Source of the DNA: Azophilus sp963663395
GTDB lineage: Bacteria; Pseudomonadota; Gammaproteobacteria; Pseudomonadales; Azotimanducaceae
Reading direction: 5' to 3'
Length of the DNA: 64,000 nt
Assembly: GCA_963663395.1 (NCBI GenBank)
Contig: OY760226.1
Span: 1,426,001 to 1,490,000 of the forward strand
A model generated the notes under the pieces. That model saw only the letters and a list, made by a program, of their open reading frames with translations. It did not search any database and was not told the origin of the DNA. A program made the position numbers and the translations under genes. Shown here piece after piece: positions 7,467 through 16,561 of the stretch (its first letter is position 1; each line of letters opens with the position of its first letter).

Positions 7467-8711
7467 ATGAGAGTTCTTCACACATCCGACTGGCACATCG
7501 GGCGTACTCTTTATGGCAGAAAACGCTACGAGGAGTTCGAATCCTTTCTGACCTGGCTGGCTGAGACGATTCAAGAAAATTCAATTGATGCGCTGCTGGT
7601 AGCGGGTGATGTCTTTGACATCAATGCTCCGAGTAATCGTGCTCAGGAGCTCTATTACCGGTTCATGTGCCGGGTGGCCGCCTCATCCTGTCGGCATGTC
7701 GTCGTCGTTGCGGGCAACCATGATTCGCCGTCCTTTCTCAATGCACCCAAGGAGCTGCTCAAGGTCCTTGATGTCCATGTGGTCGGTAGTAGCACTGAGT
7801 CCCCAGAAGACGAAGTGCTCGTGCTCCGTAATGAGCAGGATGCTCCGGAAATGATTGTCTGCGCCGTGCCCTACCTCCGCGACAGAGATATCCGCGTGGC
7901 GGAAGGGGGTGAGAGCGTCGAGGACAAAGAACGAAAGCTGATTGAGGGCATCCGCACTCATTACGCCATCGTCGCCACCATGGCCGAACAGAAGCGCGAG
8001 GAACTTGGGGTTGATGTTCCCATCATCGCGATGGGACATCTGTTCACCGCTGGCGGGCAAACCGTCGACGGCGATGGCGTGCGCGAACTCTATGTTGGTT
8101 CCTTGGCCCATGTGACAGCCGGGATTTTCCCTACTTGTTTTGATTACCTGGCGCTTGGGCACCTCCACATCCCGCAAAAGGTGAACGGCTCAGAAACAAT
8201 ACGGTACAGCGGCTCTCCACTTCCCATGGGGTTCGGAGAGGCAAAACAGCAGAAGAGCGTTTGCCAGGTTGTCTTTGATCAGGAGGAGGGCCACAGCACC
8301 GCTGCATCCATACAACTGATTAACGTGCCGGAGTTTCAAAGGCTTGAGCGCGTCAAGGGAGACTGGGACGGCATCTCAGGCCGCATGCTCGAATTATCTG
8401 CAACGGACTCCCAAGGCTGGCTCGAGGTCACTTATGAAGGTGACGAGATCATAGGCGACCTGCGTGAGCGTCTGGAAGCTGCGATTTCCGGCACCCAAAT
8501 GGAAATCCTCCGGATAAAGAACAACCGCATCATCGACCGCGCGCTGGGACAAATCCATGAAGAGGAAACACTCGACGATCTGAACGTGAACGACGTGTTC
8601 GAACGATGCCTTACCGTTCACGACGTGCCTGAAGACCAGCGGCCTGAACTGTTTCGGGCCTATCAGGAAACGGTCTCGTCTCTCTATGAAGACGATGTGC
8701 AGGCAGAATAG
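7467..8711 (+). CDS. sbcD: exonuclease subunit SbcD (Mre11-type nuclease)
   Basis: The 414-residue protein has all metallophosphoesterase motifs of SbcD/Mre11: DWHIG (8-12), GDVFD (47-51), GNHD (83-86), GH at 190-191 and GHLH (231-234). With SbcC it forms the SbcCD complex, an ATP-dependent double-strand exonuclease and hairpin endonuclease that opens DNA ends and cleaves palindromes. The capping-domain part follows after residue 270. It sits between the RloC-like ATPase (4-bp gap) and sbcC (11-bp gap), all co-directional. Chromosomal sbcDC is normally a two-gene unit, so this location in a repeat-bounded island suggests an accessory copy. Confidence 0.93.
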   Translation: MRVLHTSDWHIGRTLYGRKRYEEFESFLTWLAETIQENSIDALLVAGDVFDINAPSNRAQELYYRFMCRVAASSCRHVVVVAGNHDSPSFLNAPKELLKVLDVHVVGSSTESPEDEVLVLRNEQDAPEMIVCAVPYLRDRDIRVAEGGESVEDKERKLIEGIRTHYAIVATMAEQKREELGVDVPIIAMGHLFTAGGQTVDGDGVRELYVGSLAHVTAGIFPTCFDYLALGHLHIPQKVNGSETIRYSGSPLPMGFGEAKQQKSVCQVVFDQEEGHSTAASIQLINVPEFQRLERVKGDWDGISGRMLELSATDSQGWLEVTYEGDEIIGDLRERLEAAISGTQMEILRIKNNRIIDRALGQIHEEETLDDLNVNDVFERCLTVHDVPEDQRPELFRAYQETVSSLYEDDVQAE

Positions 8712-8722
8712 AGAGGCTGTCG

Positions 8723-11700
8723 ATGAGAATACTGAAGGTACGCTTCAAGAATCTGAACTCACTGGTCGGCGAATGGCAAATCGACCTGATGCACCCGGCC
8801 TTTGCGTCCGACGGAATCTTTGCCATTACCGGCCCCACCGGCGCGGGGAAGACCACCATCCTCGATGCCATTTGCCTCGCCCTTTATGGACGGACGCCTC
8901 GCCTGAACAAGGTCACCAAGAGCGGAAACGAAATCATGTCCCGCCAGACCGGCGAATGCTTTGCTGAGGTGACCTTCGAAACCCAGTCTGGGCGTTACCG
9001 CTGTCACTGGAGCCAACGCCGGGCACGCAAGAAGCCGGATGGCCAACTCCAAGCCCCGAAACACGAAATTGCCAATGCCGATTCCGGCGAGATATTCCAA
9101 TCCAAGATCAGAGGTGTAGCCGACCAGATCGAGTCTGCTACCGGCATGGACTTTGATCGTTTTACCCGATCCATGTTGCTGGCCCAAGGCGGCTTCGCCG
9201 CGTTTCTTCAGGCCGTACCGGATGATCGGGCTCCGATCCTGGAGCAGATAACGGGCACAGAGATCTACAGCCAGATATCCATCCGTGTCCATGAGCGCCA
9301 GCGCGAGGAGAGGGAAAAACTGAAATTGCTCCAGTCTGAAACGGCAGGCATCGTGATTCTTGAGCCGGAGCAGGAACAAGTGATTGGTCAGGCACTCGAG
9401 ACAAAGCAGAAGGAAGAAACAGACCTTGCCGCCAAATCCGCTGTCACCGGGAAGGCCATTACTTGGCTCACCACCATCGATGGGCTGAAGAAGGAAATCG
9501 TCAACCTGGCCGATGAATCGAGCAAGCTTCAGGAGGATATCGAGGCGTTCAAACCGGATCGTGAAAAGCTGGGCCGGGCATTGAGTGCTGCCTCACTGGA
9601 CGGCGCATACGCAACGCTCACCGCCTCCCGCAAACAGCAGGCAGATGACAGAGCAGGCTTGATAGTTGAGGAAGAGGCTCTTCCTGGACTGGAATCATCC
9701 GCCAAGGAACAAGCCGAAGCACTGAAATCGGCTGAGCAACAAACCGCTCGGGCCAAAGAAGATCTGAAAGCGGCAGCGCCTACCTTGCAGAAGGTTCGCT
9801 CCCTCGATCAGAAGCTTGCCGATCAGAAAAAGGCTATTTCGGAAGGTGATGAGAGCTGTAAGAAGGATGCGGCAAAGATTGATGCAGACAAAAGATCCCG
9901 GCTCGAAGAGCAGGAAAAACGATCCACGGCACAACAGACGCTGGAACTTGTTAACGGCTACCTCAAGGAGCATGCACGGGATGAATGGCTGATCAGCGGC
10001 TTGGCTGGCGTGGAAGAACAGTTCGGCGGCCTGCTCGCCAGGCAAAACGAAATCCTTCGAAAAGAGATCGACCACGACAAGGCCGCGAATGCCTTGGACC
10101 AAGCGACAGAGTCACTTGACGACCGTCAGAAGCGATCAGTCATTCGGAAACAGGAGCTGGAGGGCGCATCAAAACTGCTTCAGCAGGGCAAAGATGCTTT
10201 GAGCCAGCTACTGGGGGACTGCTTGTTGCGAGAATACCGTACCGAGAAGGAGACCTTGCTGCGCGAGATGGCCTTCCTGACAAAAATAGTGGAGCTTGAA
10301 GATCACCGGACAAAACTAGAAGACGGCAAGCTCTGTCCTCTTTGCGGCGCAACCGAACACCCCTTTGCGGAAGGGAATGTCCCTGTCCCCGATGAAACCG
10401 AACAAAAGATCGACGCACTGACGGGGCTGATTAGCAAAGCCGAGGATCAGGAAGCCGCCATCAAGAAACTCGAAGAAGCAGAAAGCCTGGCCCGCAAAAG
10501 CCTGATTGAGGCTGAAAAGCAAGAGTCAGCAGCGGCTAATGACAGGAAGGCCGCCGAGAAAGCCCTATCCGAGTTGAAGGACGGCCTGGTGAAACTCCGT
10601 GCTGATTTTGTCGAACGCAGGCAGGCGGTCTCTACCAAACTCCAGCCGCTTGGTATTGCGGACATCCCCGAAACGGACATTTCATCACTGATCGAATCCC
10701 TCAGAGCGCGGTTGAAGGCGTGGCAGGCCCAGGTCAAGAAACAGGCGGACATCGAGAAACAGGTTGCCGCCATCGACAGTGAGGTGAAGCGGCTGGATGC
10801 GGTTATCGAAACTCAAGGTACCGTTCTGGACGAAAAGTTGGAGCGTATGGGTACCCTGAAAAAAGAACTCGCCACCGGAAGTGATGAGCGTAATGCGCTG
10901 TACGGCGACAAGAATCCCGACGATGAGGAGCGCCGTTTAAACAAGGCGATGTCTGATGCCGAAGGTTCCGAAAAGCAAATTAGAGAACGGCACAATGAGT
11001 TCCAACAAAATTGGAATACCGCGCAAGCCCATGTTGAATCTCTGAATAAACGCATCGCCCGACGAGAGCCAGAACTGAGCGGTCTGGAAACCCAATTCTC
11101 CGCAGCACTCGCGCCCGTTGGCTTTTCAAATGAAGAACAGTTTTTGGCGGCCAGGCTTCCCTCTGAACGGAAGGCTGAGCTGGCGGCTGCGGCCAAGGAC
11201 CTGGATGATCGTCAAACAGATCTGAAAGCCAGACAGAAGGATTGGGAAACCCGCTTGGCTACGGAAATCGCGCGCAAGATCACAGACAAGTCGCTGGAAG
11301 AGCTAGAGCCCCAATTCAAAGAGCACGAGGTAGCCCTGAATGAGATGCGGGACATCATTGCCGGTCTCAAGCACAAGCTAAGTGAGAATACGGCCGCAAA
11401 AGAGCGGATAAAGGAAAAGCAGACGGCTATCGAAGCCCAGAAAAAAGAGTGCCGTAGGTGGGGGAACCTGCACGAACTGATCGGCTCGGCAGACGGCAAG
11501 AAGTACCGCAATTTTGCCCAAGGACTGACCTTCGAAATGATGATTGGCCACGCCAATCGGCAACTGCAGAAAATGACCGACCGTTACTTGCTGATCCGTG
11601 ACGAGGCCCAACCCCTGGAACTCAACGTGGTCGACAACTACCAGGCTGGGGAGATTCGGACCACGAAGAACCTTTCCGGTGGTGAGAGCTTTATCGTCAG

Positions 11701-12007
11701 CCTGTCCCTAGCGCTGGGCTTGTCCCATATGGCCAGCAAGAATGTTCGGGTGGATTCGCTGTTCCTGGATGAAGGCTTCGGCACCCTGGATGAGGAAGCC
11801 CTAGACATTGCTTTGGAAACCCTCGCGGGCCTGCAGCAGGACGGCAAACTGATCGGCGTCATTTCACACGTGCCAGCGTTGAAGGAGCGAATCGGTATAC
11901 AGATTCAGGTTACCCCCCAAACCGGGGGTAAAAGCCAATTTTTTGGGCCAGGTTGTAGCAAGATAGACGATGTCGAACGGGCCGTGGACGAGGGCTACAC
12001 AGCGTAG
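8723..12007 (+). CDS. sbcC: exonuclease subunit SbcC (Rad50-type SMC ATPase)
   Basis: The 1094-residue protein is the ATPase partner of SbcD. Walker A GPTGAGKT is at 37-44 and the Q-loop region includes LLAQGGFAAFL. Long coiled coils meet at a zinc hook CPLC (538-541, followed by GATEHP). The ABC signature NLSGGES starts at 983 and Walker B LFLDEGFGTLD at 1013. Length is close to that of E. coli SbcC (1048). It acts in the cytoplasm at DNA ends, with the hook joining two heads. The next gene starts immediately after its stop (TAG then ATG), so the operon continues. Confidence 0.94.
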   Translation: MRILKVRFKNLNSLVGEWQIDLMHPAFASDGIFAITGPTGAGKTTILDAICLALYGRTPRLNKVTKSGNEIMSRQTGECFAEVTFETQSGRYRCHWSQRRARKKPDGQLQAPKHEIANADSGEIFQSKIRGVADQIESATGMDFDRFTRSMLLAQGGFAAFLQAVPDDRAPILEQITGTEIYSQISIRVHERQREEREKLKLLQSETAGIVILEPEQEQVIGQALETKQKEETDLAAKSAVTGKAITWLTTIDGLKKEIVNLADESSKLQEDIEAFKPDREKLGRALSAASLDGAYATLTASRKQQADDRAGLIVEEEALPGLESSAKEQAEALKSAEQQTARAKEDLKAAAPTLQKVRSLDQKLADQKKAISEGDESCKKDAAKIDADKRSRLEEQEKRSTAQQTLELVNGYLKEHARDEWLISGLAGVEEQFGGLLARQNEILRKEIDHDKAANALDQATESLDDRQKRSVIRKQELEGASKLLQQGKDALSQLLGDCLLREYRTEKETLLREMAFLTKIVELEDHRTKLEDGKLCPLCGATEHPFAEGNVPVPDETEQKIDALTGLISKAEDQEAAIKKLEEAESLARKSLIEAEKQESAAANDRKAAEKALSELKDGLVKLRADFVERRQAVSTKLQPLGIADIPETDISSLIESLRARLKAWQAQVKKQADIEKQVAAIDSEVKRLDAVIETQGTVLDEKLERMGTLKKELATGSDERNALYGDKNPDDEERRLNKAMSDAEGSEKQIRERHNEFQQNWNTAQAHVESLNKRIARREPELSGLETQFSAALAPVGFSNEEQFLAARLPSERKAELAAAAKDLDDRQTDLKARQKDWETRLATEIARKITDKSLEELEPQFKEHEVALNEMRDIIAGLKHKLSENTAAKERIKEKQTAIEAQKKECRRWGNLHELIGSADGKKYRNFAQGLTFEMMIGHANRQLQKMTDRYLLIRDEAQPLELNVVDNYQAGEIRTTKNLSGGESFIVSLSLALGLSHMASKNVRVDSLFLDEGFGTLDEEALDIALETLAGLQQDGKLIGVISHVPALKERIGIQIQVTPQTGGKSQFFGPGCSKIDDVERAVDEGYTA

Positions 12008-12403
12008 ATGAAAGCAACAATTTCAAAATCGACTGGGGACTTTTATGTGAGAAACCAGAAGTCACACAGATGGATCTTCCCTGCACGCTTCCCTGCAGCC
12101 GCCTACGGCTGGAAAACCTCCAGGTTGGCTTGCCAGCTGCTTCGTGAAGCTGTTTCCGAGATCAAGAAGGTTGCGAAGAAAGATGCTGTCCTTGGCGCGG
12201 AAGGTGTTATTCCCTTGATCGAAAAGATCTGGCCCGCGTTGGAGCATGTGGACAGTTCCAGCGGTGCCCTGGGTTCCGCGGCAAACAAAACACTTGATGA
12301 CCTGATTCCTATAATTGTCAAAGCCCCGGCCGATGCCAAGACTCGTAACAAATGGCTCGAACGCTTGTGGCAGGCCAAGGAGGATGAAGGTATCGGCGCA
12401 TAG
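12008..12403 (+). CDS. conserved hypothetical protein, probably C-terminally truncated
   Basis: The 131-residue product starts directly at the base after the sbcC stop, so it is translationally coupled. Distinctive segments are FPARFPAAAYGWKTSR, a helix with LLREAVSEIKKVAKKD, and RNKWLERLWQAKEDEG. From memory these match the amino-terminal part of longer (about 350-residue) proteobacterial proteins of unknown function; I know no experimentally assigned role. The frame stops right after EDEGIGA, where longer homologues continue, and an IS91-type remnant follows within about 160 bp, so the 3' end was probably removed by the element. No signal peptide or membrane segment is seen. Confidence 0.6.
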   Translation: MKATISKSTGDFYVRNQKSHRWIFPARFPAAAYGWKTSRLACQLLREAVSEIKKVAKKDAVLGAEGVIPLIEKIWPALEHVDSSSGALGSAANKTLDDLIPIIVKAPADAKTRNKWLERLWQAKEDEGIGA

Positions 12404-12565
12404 GAAGAGTAACCGCCCGAAAACTGGTGCTCTGAAAGTAAGGCCGTCGTGCTTTCGCTAGAGGAGAGCTTGCGGGCGACGGTGACGAGGGGCAAAAAGG
12501 CGGCGATCAAGGGTGCGCAACGGAGCTTTTCGCAATTCGATCGCAGGAGGGCGGCAGGCGATGTT

Positions 12566-12847
12566 CTAGAACAGCCTGTGCTGGTTTGTGGGCCCCAAGG
12601 TGGTTCGCATGCCGAGGCGGCGTTCGCGGCTGTGACGGCGCTCGCGCTTCGCGAGTTCGAAAGTACTCGAGAATGGTGGCGATGACGTCGGGATCCTCGA
12701 TGCGAGCGATCGTCCTGAGCTTGCCGCCGCACTTGGGGGCAGGTTTCGATATCGATGGCGAAGACTCTCTTCAAGCACTGCATTCAGGTCATGGGTGCAA
12801 GGGGCTTGTCGCTGGTTTTCTCCCTGGGCTCGCGTTTCGGCACGACC
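12566..12847 (-). pseudogene. IS91-family (Y2-type) transposase, C-terminal remnant
   Basis: Reading the minus strand from 12847, the frame AQVVPKREPREK...APMT-stop-MQCLKRVFAIDIETCP matches the C-terminal zinc-finger region of IS91/ISCR-like transposases. Three lesions are visible. A Trp codon became TGA (12784-12786). The Arg after MQ is Cys. One extra C in the CCCC run at about 12736-12740 shifts the frame; removing it restores CPKCGGKLRTIARIEDP and then DVIATILEYF. The catalytic Tyr/His part is absent. The remnant begins exactly where the second tag repeat copy starts. IS91-type elements move by rolling-circle transfer and can carry adjacent DNA. Confidence 0.75.
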
Positions 12848-13170
12848 TGCGCGCTGAACACGGCAGCTTCGGCAGCTATCTCGCCGACTGGCCGGTCACG
12901 GACACCTTCGGCTTGTGGGCCGACATCAAGCGGCGCGGCGACCGGCTCGGCGGCCACACCGGCGGCTATTTCCTACGCTTCATCGGCAAGGACACGCCCA
13001 TGTTTTCCAGGGACGTGGTCAGGGCGCTTGTCGAGCAGGGGATCGTCGACAAGGAACCGACCAGCAAGCGGGACCTCGGCGCGGCCCAGGCGGCGTTCAA
13101 CCAGTGGCGCGAGGAAAGCGGCCGCGATCTCTGCCAGATTTCCCGCGTTCTGGCCTGTTCGGTGCCTTGA
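12848..13170 (+). pseudogene. 3' fragment of tag; direct repeat copy B
   Basis: This stretch repeats the last 106 codons of tag, ending at TGA 13168-13170. It has two mismatches to copy A over 319 bp. The fragment lacks the N-terminal half and so cannot encode a working glycosylase. An open frame that enters it from upstream (12586 onward) is a chance fusion with the IS91-derived antisense sequence. Together with copy A it frames a segment of about 10.7 kb that could be lost by a single homologous crossover, leaving an intact tag gene. Confidence 0.9.
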
Positions 13171-13320
13171 TCGGGCAAGGCTTTCCGACACCGATTGCGG
13201 GCATGCGCAAAGCGGAGATACGGCACGCCAGCTGAGATTTCTCCGTTCGACAGCAGGGGTTGTTGGACACCCCGACCCTGCAACCCGTCGCGAAGCGTCG
13301 CCACCTGCCGAACCGGTGAT

Positions 13321-14523
13321 TCAGAGCAGGGATTTAAGGTCCGTGTCCGGGTCTGCCAGAGCCTGCGGATCCAGTTCCCGGCCGATCAATCGCCGGCAGA
13401 TCATGAACTCCTTGGGGCTGTTGACCGCGTCTACTGCGGCGAGTGCCCCGTTATTCAGGTGAAAGACGGCGAAGCTGTTCGCGGCCTTGTCTCCCCTGAG
13501 CACCTCGGTGTCGCCGTCGGCGGCGAACCCGACCATCTGCAGCTTGAGATCGTACTGATCGGACCAGAACCAGGGCACCGAGGCGTACACCTTGTCGCCG
13601 CCGCACATGTTGGCGGCGGCCACCCTGGCCTGTTCCATGGCGTTGGGCACGGACTCCAGCCGAAGACGCCGGTTCAGCAGCGGGTTGGGGTGATTGGTGC
13701 AGTCGCCGGCGGCGTAGATGTTCGCATCCGCGGTGCGGCAGCGGTCATCGACGACGATGCCGTTGTCGCAGGGCAGCCCCGCCTCCGCCGCCAGTTCCAC
13801 GTTAGGCACAATGCCGATGCCGACGATCACCAGGTCGGCATCGAACGCCGACTCGCCGCAAAGCACCTGGTTGACCGCGCCGTTGCCGGCAAAGCCCGTC
13901 ACCGCCGTACCGGTGTGAACGGACACGCCGCGACCGTTGTGCAGCCCCTGGTAGAACTCGGACATGGCAGGCGTGGTCACCCGCTGCAGTATGCGCTCTT
14001 CCATCTCGATCACGCGGACTTCGAGGCCGGCTTCGACGCAGACGGCGGCGACCTCGAGGCCGATGTAACCGCCGCCGACAACCACGACTTTCCGGCCGGG
14101 CTCCATTTCCGCCCGGATGGCGTCCACGTCCGCGATGGTTCTGAGATAGTGGATGCTGGGGAGGTCGGCCCCGTCGAGATGCAGCAGGCGCGGCCGGCTG
14201 CCCGTGGCGAGCAGCAATTTCGAGTAGGCGAGCACCTCGCCGCCGGAAGTGGCGACGGTCTTTGCGGCACGGTCGATGGCTTCGACACGCACGCCGGACC
14301 GGATGGTCACGTTCCGGTCTGCGTAGAATTTCTCCGGGCGCAGGTAGACGCGCTCCAGGCCGTGCTCGCCGGCCAGGTATTGCTTGGACAGCGGGGGGCG
14401 CTGATAGGGAATGTGCGGCTCATCGCCGATGATGACGATCTCCCCCTCGAACCCTTCCTGACGCAGGCTGGCGGCGGCCTGCCCGCCGGCGTGACCCGCT
14501 CCGATAACGATAATTGACGACAC
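13321..14523 (-). CDS. NAD(P)H-dependent ferredoxin/rubredoxin reductase-like FAD protein
   Basis: The 400-residue flavoprotein has an N-terminal FAD-binding GAGHAGGQAAASLR (8-21), the conserved ERPPLSK-like segment (YQRPPLSKQYL, about 40-50), a second Rossmann motif GGGYIGLEVAAV (about 149-160) for NAD(P)H, and the YAAGDCTNHPN motif near residue 273. This architecture is that of putidaredoxin/rhodocoxin reductases, which pass electrons from NADH to a 2Fe-2S ferredoxin serving a cytochrome P450 or ring-hydroxylating oxygenase. No such partner is adjacent. The next gene upstream on the same strand, an MFS transporter, is 170 bp away, so co-transcription is possible but not evident. Confidence 0.88.
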   Translation of the reverse strand: MSSIIVIGAGHAGGQAAASLRQEGFEGEIVIIGDEPHIPYQRPPLSKQYLAGEHGLERVYLRPEKFYADRNVTIRSGVRVEAIDRAAKTVATSGGEVLAYSKLLLATGSRPRLLHLDGADLPSIHYLRTIADVDAIRAEMEPGRKVVVVGGGYIGLEVAAVCVEAGLEVRVIEMEERILQRVTTPAMSEFYQGLHNGRGVSVHTGTAVTGFAGNGAVNQVLCGESAFDADLVIVGIGIVPNVELAAEAGLPCDNGIVVDDRCRTADANIYAAGDCTNHPNPLLNRRLRLESVPNAMEQARVAAANMCGGDKVYASVPWFWSDQYDLKLQMVGFAADGDTEVLRGDKAANSFAVFHLNNGALAAVDAVNSPKEFMICRRLIGRELDPQALADPDTDLKSLL

Positions 14524-14692
14524 CTTTGAATTCCGTCCTCAAAAAAGCGGGCATTGTAGCCCGACAGGCTGCTTGCGCGTGGGGTCGGCGAAACCTGTGC
14601 GCCGCGCGCATCGCGGAGCGGGGGGCTAACTTGCCGAATGCGGGAGATGGAGGCTCGCCCCACGGGCGGCCTGGCGGATTGAACCGTGCGGA

Positions 14693-15979
14693 TTACTCGG
14701 GCCGGTAGGCCAGGTCTCCCGCGAGGTGCTTGCCGGCAACCCAGTAGTGGTAGGCGGCCCAGAATTCCACCAGCGCGCAGATGGCCAGCGCATAGCGTAT
14801 GGCTTCGTCGCCGTAGCGGTCGGACAAGAGGTCGGTGATGAAGCCGACGGCGAAGGGGCCGAGGCCGAGGCCGATGATGTTGAGGACGAACAGCAGCACC
14901 GCCGCGGCGACCGCCCGCATGCGTAACTCCACCAGGCCCTGGGTCTGCGAGAAGGTGGTTGCCTGGTAGAAGTTGCCGAACAGCACCGGCACGATCATCA
15001 GGATAAGCGCCCAGTAGGGATTGGGCAGGAAATACAGCGCCAGTGTGGGCGGCACGATGCCCGCCAGCGCTACCGCCGCGATCCACAGGTACCAGCGCTT
15101 GTCCCGGGCGCCGAGCCGGTCGGCCAGAAAGCCGCCCCAGGCGATGCCGATGGCGCCGGGTATGCCGAAGATCAGGCCCAGCCAGGTGCCGAGTTCGCCG
15201 GTGGGCATGTCGTGCACGCGGATGAAGAAGACGGGCGCCCAGCCCGCCAGGCCGTAGCCCACGAAGGCCGTGAGCGCGCCGCCGAAGGCCATGTGCCGGA
15301 AGGTGCGCTTGCGCCAGAGAAAGGCGAAGGTCTCCATCGCCGACGGCATGGGGCCGGTATCCTCCCGGCCTTCCGAGAGCCCCCGGCGCGGCTCGCGCAC
15401 GGTGAAGCGCACGACCAGCGCGAGCAGCAGTCCGGGAATGCCCACCACGAAAAACGCCGCGCGCCAGCCGAAGAACTCGTTGATCCAGCCGCCGGCCGTG
15501 AAGCCGAACAGGATGCCCAGCGGAATGCCCAGGGAATAGACGCCCAGGGCCGAGGCGCGGCGTTCCGGAGGATAGTAGTCCGAGATGATGGAGTGTGCGG
15601 GCGGGCTGCAACCCGCCTCGCCGACGCCAACGCCGATGCGGGCGAGCAGCAGGTGCCAGAAGTTGAGCGCCAGGCCGGAAATCGCCGTCATCGCGCTCCA
15701 CACCGCCAGCGCCAGGGCGATCAGGTTGCGGCGGTTGTGGCGGTCGCCCCAGCGGGCGATGGGAATGCCCAGGGTGGCGTAGAAGAGCGCGAAGGCGAAT
15801 CCGCTCAGCAGCCCGAGCTGGGTGTCTGACAGGCCCAGGTCCAGCTTGATGGATTCCATCAGGATGGAGAGGATCTGGCGGTCTACGAAGTTGAAGGTAT
15901 AGACCACCACCAGGATGCTCAGGGCATAGGTGCGAAACGAGGTCTCTGTGCCGTTCAGGGGAAGGCGGTCGTCTGGCAT
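14693..15979 (-). CDS. spinster-type MFS transporter
   Basis: The 428-residue polytopic protein has about 12 hydrophobic segments and the opening YTFNFVDRQILSIL motif typical of bacterial spinster-family MFS members. The MFS loop motif between TM2 and TM3 is seen as ARWGDRHNRRN, and the GVGVGEAGCSPPAHSIISDYY stretch in TM4/5 is characteristic of the group. It acts in the inner membrane. Substrates in this group are mostly unknown (hydrophobic carboxylates or lipids have been suggested); nothing here defines one. Neighbours are the ferredoxin-reductase-like gene downstream and DUF1820 upstream, all on the minus strand but with separate spacing. Confidence 0.88.
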   Translation of the reverse strand: MPDDRLPLNGTETSFRTYALSILVVVYTFNFVDRQILSILMESIKLDLGLSDTQLGLLSGFAFALFYATLGIPIARWGDRHNRRNLIALALAVWSAMTAISGLALNFWHLLLARIGVGVGEAGCSPPAHSIISDYYPPERRASALGVYSLGIPLGILFGFTAGGWINEFFGWRAAFFVVGIPGLLLALVVRFTVREPRRGLSEGREDTGPMPSAMETFAFLWRKRTFRHMAFGGALTAFVGYGLAGWAPVFFIRVHDMPTGELGTWLGLIFGIPGAIGIAWGGFLADRLGARDKRWYLWIAAVALAGIVPPTLALYFLPNPYWALILMIVPVLFGNFYQATTFSQTQGLVELRMRAVAAAVLLFVLNIIGLGLGPFAVGFITDLLSDRYGDEAIRYALAICALVEFWAAYHYWVAGKHLAGDLAYRPE

Positions 15980-16039
15980 GCCGGCTCTATCCGGCGCGCG
16001 CCGGGTCGGGCAGGTATTGCCGACGCGGCGGGCGGGGCG

Positions 16040-16375
16040 CTATTTCTTGCCCCTGTCGCCGGGAACCGGCATGGGGAAGGGCGTGACATTGCCGGTGGTG
16101 GTTTCGGTAACCTTGGCGACGCCCTCTTTCTCCACCTCGTCGATGCGGATCACGGCGTGCATGGGAATGAAACTGCGCTGCACCCCGTCGAACTCGTTGC
16201 GCAGCTTGTCTTCGCCCGGATCGATGACCACCTGGGTGCGCTTGCCGAAGATGTAGTCTTCCACCTCGATGAACCCGTACAGGTCGCTCGAGTAGATGTT
16301 GTGGGCGTAGACCTCGTAGATCTGCCCCATGCTGTGGAACAGCACCTTGTAAATGTGGGTTTGGTTGTCGCTCAT
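16040..16375 (-). CDS. DUF1820 family protein
   Basis: Starting at ATG 16375 the product is 111 residues and begins MSDNQTHIYKVLFHSMGQI, the hallmark of DUF1820 proteins of gammaproteobacteria. The VEDYIFGKRTQVVIDPGEDKL-like segment and the RSFIPMHAVIRIDEV segment are also typical; the C-terminus is basic and Pro-rich. Function is unknown. The longer frame from 16414 adds an implausible leader. The gene is divergent from miaB with about 186 bp between starts. No signal peptide is present, so it should be cytosolic. Confidence 0.9.
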   Translation of the reverse strand: MSDNQTHIYKVLFHSMGQIYEVYAHNIYSSDLYGFIEVEDYIFGKRTQVVIDPGEDKLRNEFDGVQRSFIPMHAVIRIDEVEKEGVAKVTETTTGNVTPFPMPVPGDRGKK

Positions 16376-16561
16376 GGGACCTATATAGGTACAACCGCCC
16401 CCGGTTGCAACCATTTCCCGGTATTGCCTGTCGGCTACCGGTCAGGTTCCACGGCAGGCAATGCGCTTCCATGCCTGCACGGATAAGGCAAGAGGGGTAT
16501 GAACTTTTGGGCCGGTCTGTAGTAGATTCGCCTCCCCCTTTGCAGCGGGCAGCCGAATACC

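Noticed and set aside
12586..13170. Open frame of 194 codons joining upstream sequence with the tag fragment
   Set aside because: The upstream part is antisense to the IS91 remnant; the fusion is accidental.
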